64,000 bases of DNA from Erigeron canadensis (Eukaryota > Streptophyta > Magnoliopsida > Asterales > Asteraceae), in assembly GCF_010389155.1 (NCBI RefSeq), contig NC_057763.1, forward strand, positions 38,422,645 to 38,486,644, written 5' to 3'. Position 1 is the first letter of the stretch; each line of letters starts with the position of its first letter. The position numbers and the translations under genes were made by a program. This document shows, one piece after another, positions 23,610 to 33,799 of the stretch. Below the pieces are notes generated by a model that was not told the origin of the DNA, searched no databases, and saw only the letters and a list, made by a program, of their open reading frames with translations.

Positions 23610-23680
23610 TGCACCAGCCGGGAATCGAACCCGGGTCTGTACCGTGGCAGGGTACTATTCTACCACTAGACCACTGGTGC
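23610..23680 (-). tRNA. tRNA-Gly (anticodon GCC)
   Basis: The minus strand folds as a 71-base tRNA: acceptor stem GCACCAG paired with CTGGTGC plus discriminator A, D arm with TCTAGTGGTAGA (A box), anticodon stem GTACC/GGTAC with loop CTGCCAC (anticodon GCC), and T arm GGGTTCGATTCCC (B box). There is no intron; CCA is not encoded, as expected for eukaryotes. Downstream T-runs fit a Pol III terminator. It appears intact. Confidence 0.97.
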
Positions 23681-24448
23681 TATTGTTTAAAGACCTAAAC
23701 GAAAATATTTATAACGGATACAAAACAAGTTTACCAATCTAGGCTATATGGATAATATCATAGGTTCGATTGTTCGAATACGTACAAGTTTACATGGAAA
23801 TTTTCTATAAATTACATATGGAGAAAATGTTGATAAGCAGATTCTACTGAGTGGATATACTTAGCTCCGCCCATAATAAGTTTTGACTATCACCATATAT
23901 GCAATTTCGAGTGACTACCTCTTTTTCTGTATCTGAGCTGTGCACAACCTAATTATATATATGTTAGGAAATTGAGGAAGGATCTGAGGCTACCATATGT
24001 TAGGACCTGTTTCGATCAGTTTGTACAGATACATTACGACGATAGATGATATACATACACCTTTTCTAATATGTTTTCAGTAACTAATTAATATGCTTTC
24101 ACACCCTGTGGTAACATGTAGCTATAGGGAATCAAAATCTTGTTTACCTCAATATATATACACACAAAATTTAAAATTAAAGTAATTAGGAACATCAGTT
24201 GTAACACAAGGACGGACAATCTCACTAACTAGTCGATGAAACTCTTATTTTTGAAGCTCAGATTTTTCAAGAAGATGAAACAACCCTTACTCTAACAAAT
24301 GTGCCTGCTAATTTGATTAAACTCTAATTCCCTTATTTTGATTAAATAGATCGACATATATATGAAATCAAAAAAGAAACATATTCAAAACCAATTATAC
24401 AAAAACTTACAATCTTTTTGGTGATTAAATTTGCACCACAAAGATTAT
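23681..24448. other. Intergenic, no gene recognised
   Basis: AT-rich spacer between the tRNA gene and the first zinc-finger gene; the part next to 24448 is probably that gene's 3'UTR. No repeat with clear ends. Confidence 0.4.
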
Positions 24449-24937
24449 CTACATATAATTCCCTAGACGAAGCTCCAAATCGAGTTCATCCTCTTCATAT
24501 CCCCCTCGGATGGTTTCTTCTTGATTAGGTGACTGATGACCAAACTGTAAGCTCAAGCTCAAGCTTATCTGATCATCTCGTGAAGGCCTAATTGTGATTG
24601 ATCCATTAGGGTATTGGTGATCCATTGTAGGCCTTGATCCTAACATAAACTCATGAGGTTGTCCCTCTTGATGATGGCTGTGGATGCAACTCGTGATCAA
24701 ACATGGCCGGTAGAGTCTAGGGCCAATCTTGTCAACGTTTGAAGAACTAGAATCTCTCTTGGCTCTATCTTTCCGGTGGATATTCATATGTCCACCCAAG
24801 GCTTGTGCAGTGGTGAACCCATGCTTGCAATATATGCACTCATAGGATCGCCCATCTTGCAGATCAGGTTGATCATCAGCTTCTGCCATTGAATCATTTG
24901 GCTGATCTTGGTGACATATAGTTATTATGGACTCCAT
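24449..24937 (-). CDS. Single C2H2 zinc-finger protein with EAR motif (SUPERMAN/TAC1-like)
   Basis: Intronless frame of 162 residues. One C2H2 finger at about residues 32-56 ([10 protein letters not shown] ... H, H) contains [16 protein letters not shown], the plant QALGGH DNA-binding helix plus the basic extension of the SUPERMAN group. The C terminus ends [13 protein letters not shown], with DLELRL as an EAR repression motif that recruits TOPLESS-type corepressors. A Ser-Leu run ([10 protein letters not shown], about residue 125) could be a second EAR-like motif. Family members repress transcription in flower, leaf or telomerase control; which paralogue this is cannot be told. Length is typical. 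The region upstream (25.0 kb) is AT-rich and shows no intron. Confidence 0.9.
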   Translation of the reverse strand: MESIITICHQDQPNDSMAEADDQPDLQDGRSYECIYCKHGFTTAQALGGHMNIHRKDRAKRDSSSSNVDKIGPRLYRPCLITSCIHSHHQEGQPHEFMLGSRPTMDHQYPNGSITIRPSRDDQISLSLSLQFGHQSPNQEETIRGGYEEDELDLELRLGNYM

Positions 24938-26442
24938 TAATTATATATTGTAGAAAATGAGTGATCTAATAATTTATCAATTAGAAGGGGGAAGTAAATT
25001 AGTTCTTTTGTTTGTAAGACTTGTTCTTCAGCCGGCTACGTTTAAATATGCCTTCAATGGGTGACTAATCTGTTGTCCTATCCCCATGTTTCCATATATC
25101 GCGACACATACATGACGTGTTTGAATATATACGCATAAACTTTGTCTTTCGTGCATAGACTTATATCACTTTTGGTCGTTGTGTTTACATACAAGACGAC
25201 CATCAATCACGCGAACTAGTGAACGTTACGCTTTTTCAGAAATCTATTCCATATATAAATAGAATTGAGATCCTGAAGTTGAAATCCATTAAGTGTGTCA
25301 AAGTGAATCAATCAAAATATTTAATCATGATAACCGGCTCACTAACAACTAATTAATAATAACATAATAGGCACCATGTTATTTACTCTCTGGGAGGATT
25401 TTTTTTTTTTTTTCTTTGAACTGCAGATCGAATTGAATACTGTGAGAGGATCTTAATTCCTATGGGGTACATATTTATTTGGAACGGCGCGGTATACATA
25501 ACAAGTGAACAATGTTAGTAGCATGACTTCGGGTATTATAGCGCTACAAGGATGATATATTGATTCTTCTAAGGTTTTTAGGTAAAATTTCATAAATAAA
25601 ATTGTAAAAAGGCATAATTTCATTTTTGAACAATTACATTGTAATTGTAATTGTACGTATTAAAGCATTAGCTCTAGCAAGATGCTAGTGGGCGGGCCAA
25701 GCACAGTTACAAGATCAGAGCCAAAATGGTTAAGGAGTCGGCCCAAGGCAAATTAAAGCATATATTTGTTCTTATGAGCTAACATATTAAGTGAAAAAAC
25801 CATAACCTCAGTAGTATTCTGCAAGATTTGGACTACATCTATATATGTGACAATGTTCACGAAGCTAGCTAGCTAGTGCCGTTGCAGTTTCCCCAGAACA
25901 TGAACAGAGCCGTCTCGATTACAACATCAAATTAACTTGCGGGCTTAATTTCTTTCCAACAGAACATAGATATATAGGTTAAAATAATATGATCAAATGT
26001 AATATAATTAATAAATTTCTACTGATGAATACTAGGTTGACTTTCAGTCAGTAAAATGTATACATATCTCTGCATGATTAAATCTGTCAAAGTACTACTG
26101 CAATTGATAACAGCTAATTAGCTAAGCTAACTTAGAAATTTCTTTAGCAGAATTATATATTCTTGCAAATTAATTTTGATTTATATGATGATCGATCGAG
26201 AAAGTGTGACAGGCACTTAGATAATTATATATAAATAAAACATTTGAAGGTGTGTGTGTGTTGTCTTTAGCATTTGTAATATTGGTTCACTCGTAGAGTC
26301 GTAGGGTCGTAGCAGTTGAAAAGTGTCGAGAAGATCACAGACCAGACTCACTGATTTAATCAATTAACTAATGAAGTTAATAAGTAATTTATTTTTATTA
26401 ATTAGATACGAGTAATATGTATAATATTATTATCTGTATATA
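24938..26442. other. Intergenic, promoter side of the zinc-finger gene
   Basis: AT-rich, with no coding exon and no paired repeat ends. Likely contains the promoter of the minus-strand zinc-finger gene (24938 upward). Small GCTAGCTAGC-type runs at about 25865 are low complexity. Confidence 0.4.
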
Positions 26443-26480
26443 CTAGCATGATACCCGCGCGTTACAGCGGATACCATTAA
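26443..26480 (-). mobile_element. Helitron 3' terminus (minus strand)
   Basis: On the minus strand a hairpin-forming CCGCTGTAACGCGCGGG is followed by TATCATGCTAG and then T, matching a Helitron 3' end at 26443. The body should extend to higher coordinates, but no 5' TC end was identified between 26.5 and 27.3 kb. Confidence 0.5.
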
Positions 26481-27342
26481 CAAGGTGTCTCATGTAGCAA
26501 TTATCGAAAAAATTACAAATGAGCCATAAAGACTTTCAAATAAGGGGAAAGTTGTATTTATACGGAGTAGTATTTTAGACAATTCCCCATGTGTAACTTT
26601 TAATAAGGATTGTATTTTTTTTATTAAGTAGTATAAATATATTTTTTACACTTCATAAAAATTATTGCATTTTTTTTTTATTTTGTTTAAAAATAGTTAC
26701 AAGAAAATTACCAGTTGCACTTAATGAACATCTTTTAAAGGAAAATGTTATTATCAAAAATTACCCAATTTAATTTTTCCTCAATGAATTAATTAATACC
26801 TGTTATTTTAAATTTTTCATAACATCAAATCTATCGGGTATCTATGATAGTATATCTTTGTTGTAAATTGGTCTCTTGCATCTAGCAAGGACTTGTGAAT
26901 ATAAATATATACTTTAATTTTCAAAAAAAAAAAAAAAGTTCTAAAATATTTCAACCTACGTCAATAGTCGTTTTCATTAACACTCGTCGCTCTCACCACT
27001 AAAGCGTCATCACCACCACAATTGCTGTGTTAAGCAAGTATCGTGCTACTAATTATATTCTACGTGCTAGATCAACTTAATTTCAATTCTCAATAGTTAA
27101 CTCCTGTTAAATTCTTGTGTTAGACCAAGTCGTACTAGGAAAGGTCAAAGGTGATGGAAAACGCTACGAGTATTAATTATCAGCAGCATCACAATCAATA
27201 CATGTACTTTGTCGTTTTCTTTGGTATTTAATTTATACTCCTTATGTAAACAAACTACCCCTTTCTAAATTAAACACTCTACCTTTAAAATCTCTATTTT
27301 ACCATTTTAATTTACACTACCACCAAACCTTTTATTCCTAAA

Positions 27343-27678
27343 TCTATATCTATATTATATTAATAAACAAACTACCCTTAATTTTCAATACATTCCTAAC
27401 TCACACACTAAATCTACCCAATATATTTTTAAAATATTTTACACCATATTTTTCCAAACTATCTATCTTCTTTATTAATTAATTTAAATATTTTCACCTA
27501 ATATCTCTATAATATTTTCAATAAAGTTATTTATAAAATATGCATCTTTTAACCATAAAATAACTATACTATCATTTACATCTATTATTTTTAGATTAAT
27601 AATCACATCGTTACCACCACCGCCACTAACACCATCCGTTTCTGCCACCGTCGCCGCATTGTGTGGGTACCCATCTCG
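27343..27678 (+). mobile_element. Small Helitron, about 336 bp
   Basis: The 5' end A|TCTATATCTATATTATATTA is of Helitron type. The 3' end GCCGCATTGTGTGGGTACCC followed by ATCTCG|T resembles the 3' end of the element at 57179-57465 (CCGCATTGTGCAGGTACC ATGCTAG), with CTAG changed to CTCG. No coding capacity. The mutated terminus lowers confidence. Confidence 0.5.
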
Positions 27679-28245
27679 TTTGTATATAAATAGAATTAAG
27701 ATCTTGTCAAGTTTATTTAATTTTTTATATAACAATTGAATTAAAATTAATGGTTAGATTAAAGATTAAATTTTTATTTTTGATTTTTCCCTTTTAATCT
27801 ATAGACTAAAATTGATCTCACTTTATTTATAACGTTGAATCAATTTTAAAGGATCTCTATCCATAAAAATATTATACCTTTTCATATCAGGAAAAATCCA
27901 CCACTTGCAATTTATGATAAATATACGACTATTTTAAGCATCATCTCTACAACTGTTTTTTTTTTATACAAAGTGTTTGGATGAAGATGAATGATAAGAA
28001 AAGTAAACCATGCTAGGATGGAAATTATACGATGTAACCGTTCTGGGTCGTATTTATATTACATGATGCTCTAAGCTATATAACTAATCTACTATTGTAT
28101 ATTGTAACACTCATTTGCTTCTCACAAACTTATATTGGAGTAGTACCTAAAAAGATGTATACAGAGGAGTTAATTAATCTCTTCAAATATATATAGTGTA
28201 CGGAGTAGTATTTGTAACTTATTTGTTTATATATATACTGAAAAG

Positions 28246-28713
28246 TTATTTTGAAAACTTTTTTTTTGCGAGAACTTTTGAGAATTTTCAAATCAAGGCC
28301 AACCGATGCTTATTCTTTACATGAAAATTGTTTTTTGATTGTTTTCTGAATAGCTTATTTGTAATTTTGAAGTTTATAATTGTGTGGAGGCATGAATTAT
28401 CATCCGTTATACAATTATGTAGAGATTTGGATTCTTGATCATATGTGCACGAATATTGCTATGATTACATGTGATCGACTTGTATAGATGTGGTCATAGC
28501 AATATTCGTGCACATGTGATCAAGAATCCAAATCTCCACATAATTGTATAACGGATGATAATCCATGCCTCCACACAATTATAAATTTCAAAATTACACA
28601 TAAGTTATTCAGAAAATAATCAAAAAACAATTTTCATGTAAAGAACATTCATCGGTTGGACTTGATTTAAAAAGCTCTCAAAGGTTCTCGTAAAAAAAAA
28701 GTTCTCAAAATAA
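28246..28713. repeat. Long near-perfect inverted repeat (hairpin) of 468 bp
   Basis: The arms 28246-28464 and 28494-28713 are reverse complements with few mismatches, separated by a loop of 29 bases (28465-28493). The inner pair is GTGCACGAATATTGCTATGA and its complement; the outer ends are TTATTTTGAAAAC and GTTCTCAAAATAA. A transcript would fold into a stem of over 200 bp. No TSD was seen; it is either a foldback transposon or an inverted duplication, and a possible source of small RNAs. Confidence 0.9.
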
Positions 28714-28843
28714 ATTTACCATATATATATATAGCCAAATGCACATACATAAATAGATACAAATATACATACTAACCAATGTACGATTTCATAGTACGTG
28801 AGAGATACATAGATCGATATGATATAAATGAGTGGTGACATTA

Positions 28844-28940
28844 TAGGGATAACTATGCACAAAATAAAAAGCACCTTTCGACCAATTCATAAAAATAGCA
28901 ATGATTTTTAAAATTTTTGTTTTTTAGAGATGAACTTATA
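28844..28940 (+). repeat. End fragment of the 51.9-53.3 kb inverted-repeat family
   Basis: AGGGATAACTATGCACAAAA followed by AAGCACCTTTCGACCAATTC ATAAAAATAGCAATGA matches, in reverse, the right terminus at about 53200-53301. It shows the family has at least two copies in the window, and that AGGGATAACTRTGCA is its terminus. Confidence 0.6.
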
Positions 28941-28993
28941 CCCAATGAAACGTACCGGCCTGTTTGTCCCATACTTATTTATTGTTGTTTGCA

Positions 28994-29185
28994 CTAAAAC
29001 ATATACATGAAACAGGATGTTCTCTCCTTCCCAAGTACACCTTTTTCCAGCACTTTGATTTTCACCTGTGGTAGGGACCTCCCTACGCTACTTTGAAACT
29101 CCCCACCCATGAGAAGAAGCACCACCACATATAATAATGTATGATGTATATATGATGAAACTGATACAAAGTGTCTGGTTTCCAA
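28994..29185 (-). other. Unassigned 63-codon ORF with signal-peptide-like N terminus
   Basis: The frame starts METRHFVSVSSYIHHTLLYV and continues VVLLLMGGEFQSSVGRSLPQ, a hydrophobic core followed by small residues as in a secretory signal, then VKIKVLEKGVLGKERTSCF. CCACAG|GTGAAA inside it could equally be a splice site. I recognise no peptide family. It may be chance; no transcription evidence can be seen from the sequence. Confidence 0.2.
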
Positions 29186-30009
29186 ATAAGGAAAGGGGCA
29201 TCATGAAACTGACTGACAAAAACTCTAAAAGCCAATTGTTGGGAACAAGCAAGAGCATTCATGTGTAGTTTGGAACCCCACATATATACATACATACACA
29301 CACTAATTGCCAGCAATCATCATTCTCTCCTTACACACTCCTGGACCTGGTATATATCACATATATATTGTACTAATTAATTAGTCAAAGGAAGCTAGGG
29401 AAGGAGCTAGCTAGCTTATATCTGAGGCCATGGGTCTAGTCAATTTTCATAAGCCGAAAAGTTGTATATATATATATATATGATTCAAATATATATGTGT
29501 ACCAATGAGAACTTAATTGAAATCTTAATTCCCACAACTAACGGTTACTAGTGTTATTTTCTCCTTCATTTTCTTTCCTTATATTATCTCACTGGATAAT
29601 TAAGCCAGAATATATAGAATAATGCATAATGTGTGTGAACTAAAACTTTTCATTAATAACATTCCTAACACCCAAAGCTAGCCCTAACTAGCTAGGCTGA
29701 CGTAATATTTCGAAATTACAACTAAAACCATGGTGAAACATATTAGTAGTATCCCACGTACGACTCTAAGCTTATATAGAAGGTTTCAAACCTCTATATT
29801 CTTTTTCTAATATGGGATGGTCAGTACGTTAATTATCACAAACTCACTCGCTTAATCTCTTGGCGTCCTCGTCAGGCTTACACACCCATGATCCATATAT
29901 ATCGAATAGATGTTTCAAACGTCCTAGAGTAATTGGTTAAATGATGAATCTACGGTCGATAGTTTCCATTATAAAGATTATTCATTTTCCTAGAGTAATT
30001 GGTTTATAA
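29186..30009. other. Intergenic, no gene recognised
   Basis: AT-rich with GCTAGC-type runs near 29405. TCCTAGAGTAATTGGTT occurs twice (29922-29938 and 29989-30005), a short direct repeat next to the Tourist-like MITE. Confidence 0.4.
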
Positions 30010-30284
30010 GAGCACCCCCAATGGTCACACCCAATACACACGGTCACTTTAGCGTCATCAGCAAAACCTCTTTCCAATACATTTTTCTCTCATTCACACC
30101 CAATACCTAATACATTCCAAAACATTAATTCCAAAAAAACTCTCTACTTACATTCCAATACAATTAATGTGGTAGCACCACATCTATGAATACGGAGGAA
30201 TACAATGCACACCCAATGGGGGTGTTGGTGTGCAACGTATTCATTGCCCAATACGTTCGAATGCTATACCCATTGGGGGTGCTC
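30010..30284. mobile_element. Tourist-like (PIF/Harbinger) MITE, 275 bp
   Basis: Perfect 15-bp terminal inverted repeats GAGCACCCCCAATGG / CCATTGGGGGTGCTC are flanked by TAA on both sides, the 3-bp TSD of Harbinger-type elements. The interior repeats CCCAATAC-type phrases and has no coding capacity. High TIR identity suggests fairly recent insertion. Confidence 0.88.
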
Positions 30285-31123
30285 TAAGGGAACTGGTTGA
30301 TAAAGTTCATCAATCCTTTATGATGTTTTTGTCTTTTCATTCAAAGAATATACATAATTGACTCTACAATAATAAATGGAGTATTCTTACTAAATCTTGG
30401 GGCTCAAAAAAGCTAGAGTGTATGTGCGCGCGTTGCATCACTAGAACTCCCTTGAAGACGTACGGCCTTGATAAACACATACAATGGTCGTTAATGAATT
30501 ACTCACTATCACATTCATAGATCAATGAAGGAGACCGATTTTATATATATATATATATATATATATGTTTGTTTGTTAAATTTAAGGAACGTACACATAT
30601 TTTGTTAATATATTTGTGTGTACGTACGTTACTAAACAGACAAATATTAATGAACACTTTAATTAACGAATTGTTATGAATGATATATAGCTCGTTTTAC
30701 AACCTTACTATTTTTGCTAGCTAGCTAAGAAAAGAAATTGTAGATTTATTTACTCCTATTCAAATCCATCCATATATCATATACAAGTTAAAGTTATTCT
30801 AGTGTTAGTTCCTTCAATATATTGAGAGTATTATGAAAGCATACGTTTTCGAAATGATTGTCTAATAACTTTTTTAATACTCATGAGAAGTGCATGTGAT
30901 CAAGCATAAAATCTAAACTCGTGATTGTCTAATACGTTTTCAGTTAGAAGAACAAGCTAGAACAACTACTAGAGATAATGGATCAAACAAAAGTACTTGA
31001 TTATCTCTTAATTAATGAAGAATAAAAACAAGAACAACATTATCGATCATAATGAATCACATGTATATAGTTGTGAATCCGAAAACCCTAAAAATAGTAC
31101 ATGCAACACATAAAAGGAAACAA
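30285..31123. other. Intergenic, no gene recognised
   Basis: Contains a (TA)n run at 30544-30565. The part adjoining 31123 is probably the 3'UTR of the second zinc-finger gene. Confidence 0.4.
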
Positions 31124-31708
31124 TCAAGACCGCCCAAGTCGAAGTTCCAAATCTAGCTCAATATTCTTTCCATCTTTATTAAGCAAGCCCATCTCCGTCT
31201 CCATCTCCATCTCCATCTTCATGTTAAAGATTTCAGCTTTCTTCCAAACCCTAATCCCATTTCCTTCTTTCTCCCCATCTTCCATTCTCACATTCTTCTT
31301 TCCCATACACCCTAAAAAGTCTATCCCGCCTGCAGAACACGCATATAACGCGCGTTGTTCATCTTCTACATTAGTAGTGGAAACATGATGAGGAAAAAGT
31401 AGAGAAGAATGGTGGGTGGTCTTATTGTAAGGTTGGTAACGAACCGGTGATGGTGGTGACACACATTTAGCAGTGTTAGGGTTATTCGGGTTTGCAGCTT
31501 GGTGTTGATCATCATGAGCAAGAGGAGGTGATGAGAGTCTTAGTTTAGCTCTATCTCTTCTGTGAACATTCATGTGACCACCAAGAGCTTGTGCAGATTT
31601 GTACTCTTTGTTGCAAAAGGTGCACATAAAGTTTCTTTGAGGCCATGAAAACCCATAATAATCTTTTTGATCAAATATGTAGTTGGTGCTTTTGAATTTG
31701 TGATTCAT
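31124..31708 (-). CDS. SUPERMAN-like C2H2 zinc-finger repressor (ZFP10/ZFP11 type)
   Basis: Intronless frame of 194 residues. The N-terminal part has [20 protein letters not shown] followed by [20 protein letters not shown], a single C2H2 finger with the QALGGH helix and flanking SWP...R and basic RRDRAKLR typical of SUPERMAN, RABBIT EARS and ZFP10/11. The C terminus [12 protein letters not shown] is an EAR motif for TOPLESS-type corepression. A Pro/Ser/His-rich middle separates them. [11 protein letters not shown] (about residues 163-173) is encoded by a CATCTC hexanucleotide microsatellite and may vary in length. It lies 6.2 kb from another EAR zinc-finger gene on the same strand, but the two differ enough to be old paralogues. 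The exact orthologue is not determined. Confidence 0.92.
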   Translation of the reverse strand: MNHKFKSTNYIFDQKDYYGFSWPQRNFMCTFCNKEYKSAQALGGHMNVHRRDRAKLRLSSPPLAHDDQHQAANPNNPNTAKCVSPPSPVRYQPYNKTTHHSSLLFPHHVSTTNVEDEQRALYACSAGGIDFLGCMGKKNVRMEDGEKEGNGIRVWKKAEIFNMKMEMEMETEMGLLNKDGKNIELDLELRLGRS

Positions 31709-32390
31709 TCCGCACTTTAATTTTGTTTCCTCCCAAAAGTAGTGAAAGAGTGTGGACTGTGAAGATGTGCTATCCTATATTTATATTGGAAACCTATTAA
31801 TTATTGACTCCAACAAATTGCTTTATTATATACTATATGGTGTATCACAAGCTCATCTAGCTGAAAATATATATGTGACAATTTATGTGGAGGATGATCA
31901 TATCCACCATTGCTTTTTATTTATTGACCATTATATACAAACTAACGTCACACCTTATTATACAAGTCAGTAGCATTTAAATGTGATATATGTTTCAAAA
32001 GTACGTAGTAATTTTGAGTGTGTCGGTCGTCTCCCTTTAAATTTGGATATGAAGACTACAAAATAATTATAGTAAGTGCTATTGCACCTATAGTACGTAT
32101 AAGCATATCTTGTAATAGGATACACAAGGTTTCACCATTAATGTTTGGAAAAAAAATATACATGTCATGAACAAGGGGAGGGGAAATTTAAAGATAAGTT
32201 TTAAATCGTAACTCTTGATTTTCATCTAAAGGTTTCCAACTTACTAGTCAAGTGATAACTTTAATTAAGGAATTATTTCCCTAAATAAGGCCGGATTAAT
32301 TAGAGTCACATATATTGATAAAAAAAAGAAAAGAAAAGCGGCATGATAGATTTAATATTTTTTAGTTAATGATGATAATCAAAAAGTAAT
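31709..32390. other. Promoter side of the SUPERMAN-like gene
   Basis: AT-rich DNA upstream of the minus-strand zinc-finger gene; no exon, repeat with ends or RNA gene seen. TATA-like stretches (TATATTTATATTGG near 31773) may belong to its promoter. Confidence 0.35.
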
Positions 32391-32521
32391 GGGGAGTGAT
32401 ATATCTACAACAAATTTTGTTAATCTACAACAATACATGTTTTACACAATTATACACTGTGCAGTAAAATATACATTTTTGTTGTAGATGGCTAAAATAT
32501 GTTGTAGATATATCACTCTCC
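32391..32521. mobile_element. 131-bp MITE with 9-bp TSD
   Basis: Ends GGGGAGTGATATATCTACAA and (reverse complement) GGAGAGTGATATATCTACAA form TIRs of about 24 bases. AAAAGTAAT flanks both sides (32382-32390 and 32522-32530). The 9-bp TSD fits a Mutator-type MITE; no coding capacity. Confidence 0.88.
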
Positions 32522-33799
32522 AAAAGTAATACTAGCCTAATGTTTGCGCTATGGGTTGGGGTATATATTATTCATTAGCGACATTCAATGATTTATAATG
32601 GTGATTGTTGCATGCAACAATTATAGCCTTCGCTTATAAGTAGGTTTTTGGTCTTTGTTTTTCGTATTGATAACATCGAAAGATTAGTATGATTTCATTC
32701 TCTGGCCCATCGTAACAGAATCCTTGATCAGGTGATATAGTTGTATGATCATGCGAGTGAAACTCAAATTTGATAATATAAAATGTCAAAATTCATGCAG
32801 GGTATCCACGAAGTTGTAACTAATTAATCAATATTAAGATTCTTCTGGTATAACTTTTCGGAGATCCATCCGTCATGGTTTGAGGTCATAATCCACGTGG
32901 CCATGTTGATCTTATTGATGCACATAAAACCTAAAAAAAAAACATCCAGAGATCTAATTTTCATCTTGTTTCATTATAGGATTATATGCGATCTATGGCC
33001 TAACATTCCCCTTCAAATAAGAAAATTAGCAGTAAACAATATACTGTAGTGTTAAAAGCACAAGGATATGTGTCATGTGGAAGTGTAACTTCTTTTGGCA
33101 GAATATGAGTGAAATTGTTGAGCATCAAATTATGAAGCAGTGATGGCATAACAAATATAACTCGTATAATCAGCGTCAACTACACTATTTCAATCGTAAA
33201 GAAGGTATATTACAATGTAATCTAGCATTTATGTTACATAACTTAACTTTTAGGCACTTGTTCCAGAAGCAAACAAAAATAAAAATTGGAAGTCAGAACT
33301 GGTCTAATTGTTAAAAACAAACATATGCGCTCATATGCATTAGGCTTGATCAATTAGGTGTATCGTGACTAGTGTATGTTACCGCTGAAAATTGATTATG
33401 AAAGAAAAGAAAAGTGATAACCCTTGTGTGGTCAAGCCAATCTCCCATTGTGAGAGGTCAACCCCGCTAGAGTTTCTGCGTCAATAAGCTCGGTCCCGAA
33501 GGATTAGTTAGCCAAACGTCAGATACCGTGATTAACAGCAAGAAAAGAGAATACTGTAGGGTCACTGCCTGCTCAATCCTATATAACTTTATTTTTGCAA
33601 AGAAACAATCAGCCCTTATGAAAATAAACTATACTTTCAACAATTTGAACTCTCTATGGCTTACTGAGCTCAATGAAATGAGGTTCGAATAACATTTGTG
33701 ACTATGTACTTTCACTAGATGTTCTGCTTACATCGAACCTATGATCATGCCTTAATTTCCAGCTAAGTGAACCTTAATGAAAATCTGGAGCTTGAATTA
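32522..33799. other. Intergenic, downstream of the myosin gene
   Basis: No gene seen. The stretch 33410-33540 (GGTCAAGCCAATCTCCCATT, GAGGTCAACCCCGCTAGAG) is GC-richer than its surroundings and looks like an old repeat of unknown class. The last part is probably the myosin 3'UTR. Confidence 0.4.

Noticed and set aside
27010..27075. GTGCTAGAT as another Helitron 3' end
   Set aside because: No GC-rich hairpin at the right distance and no T immediately after CTAG.
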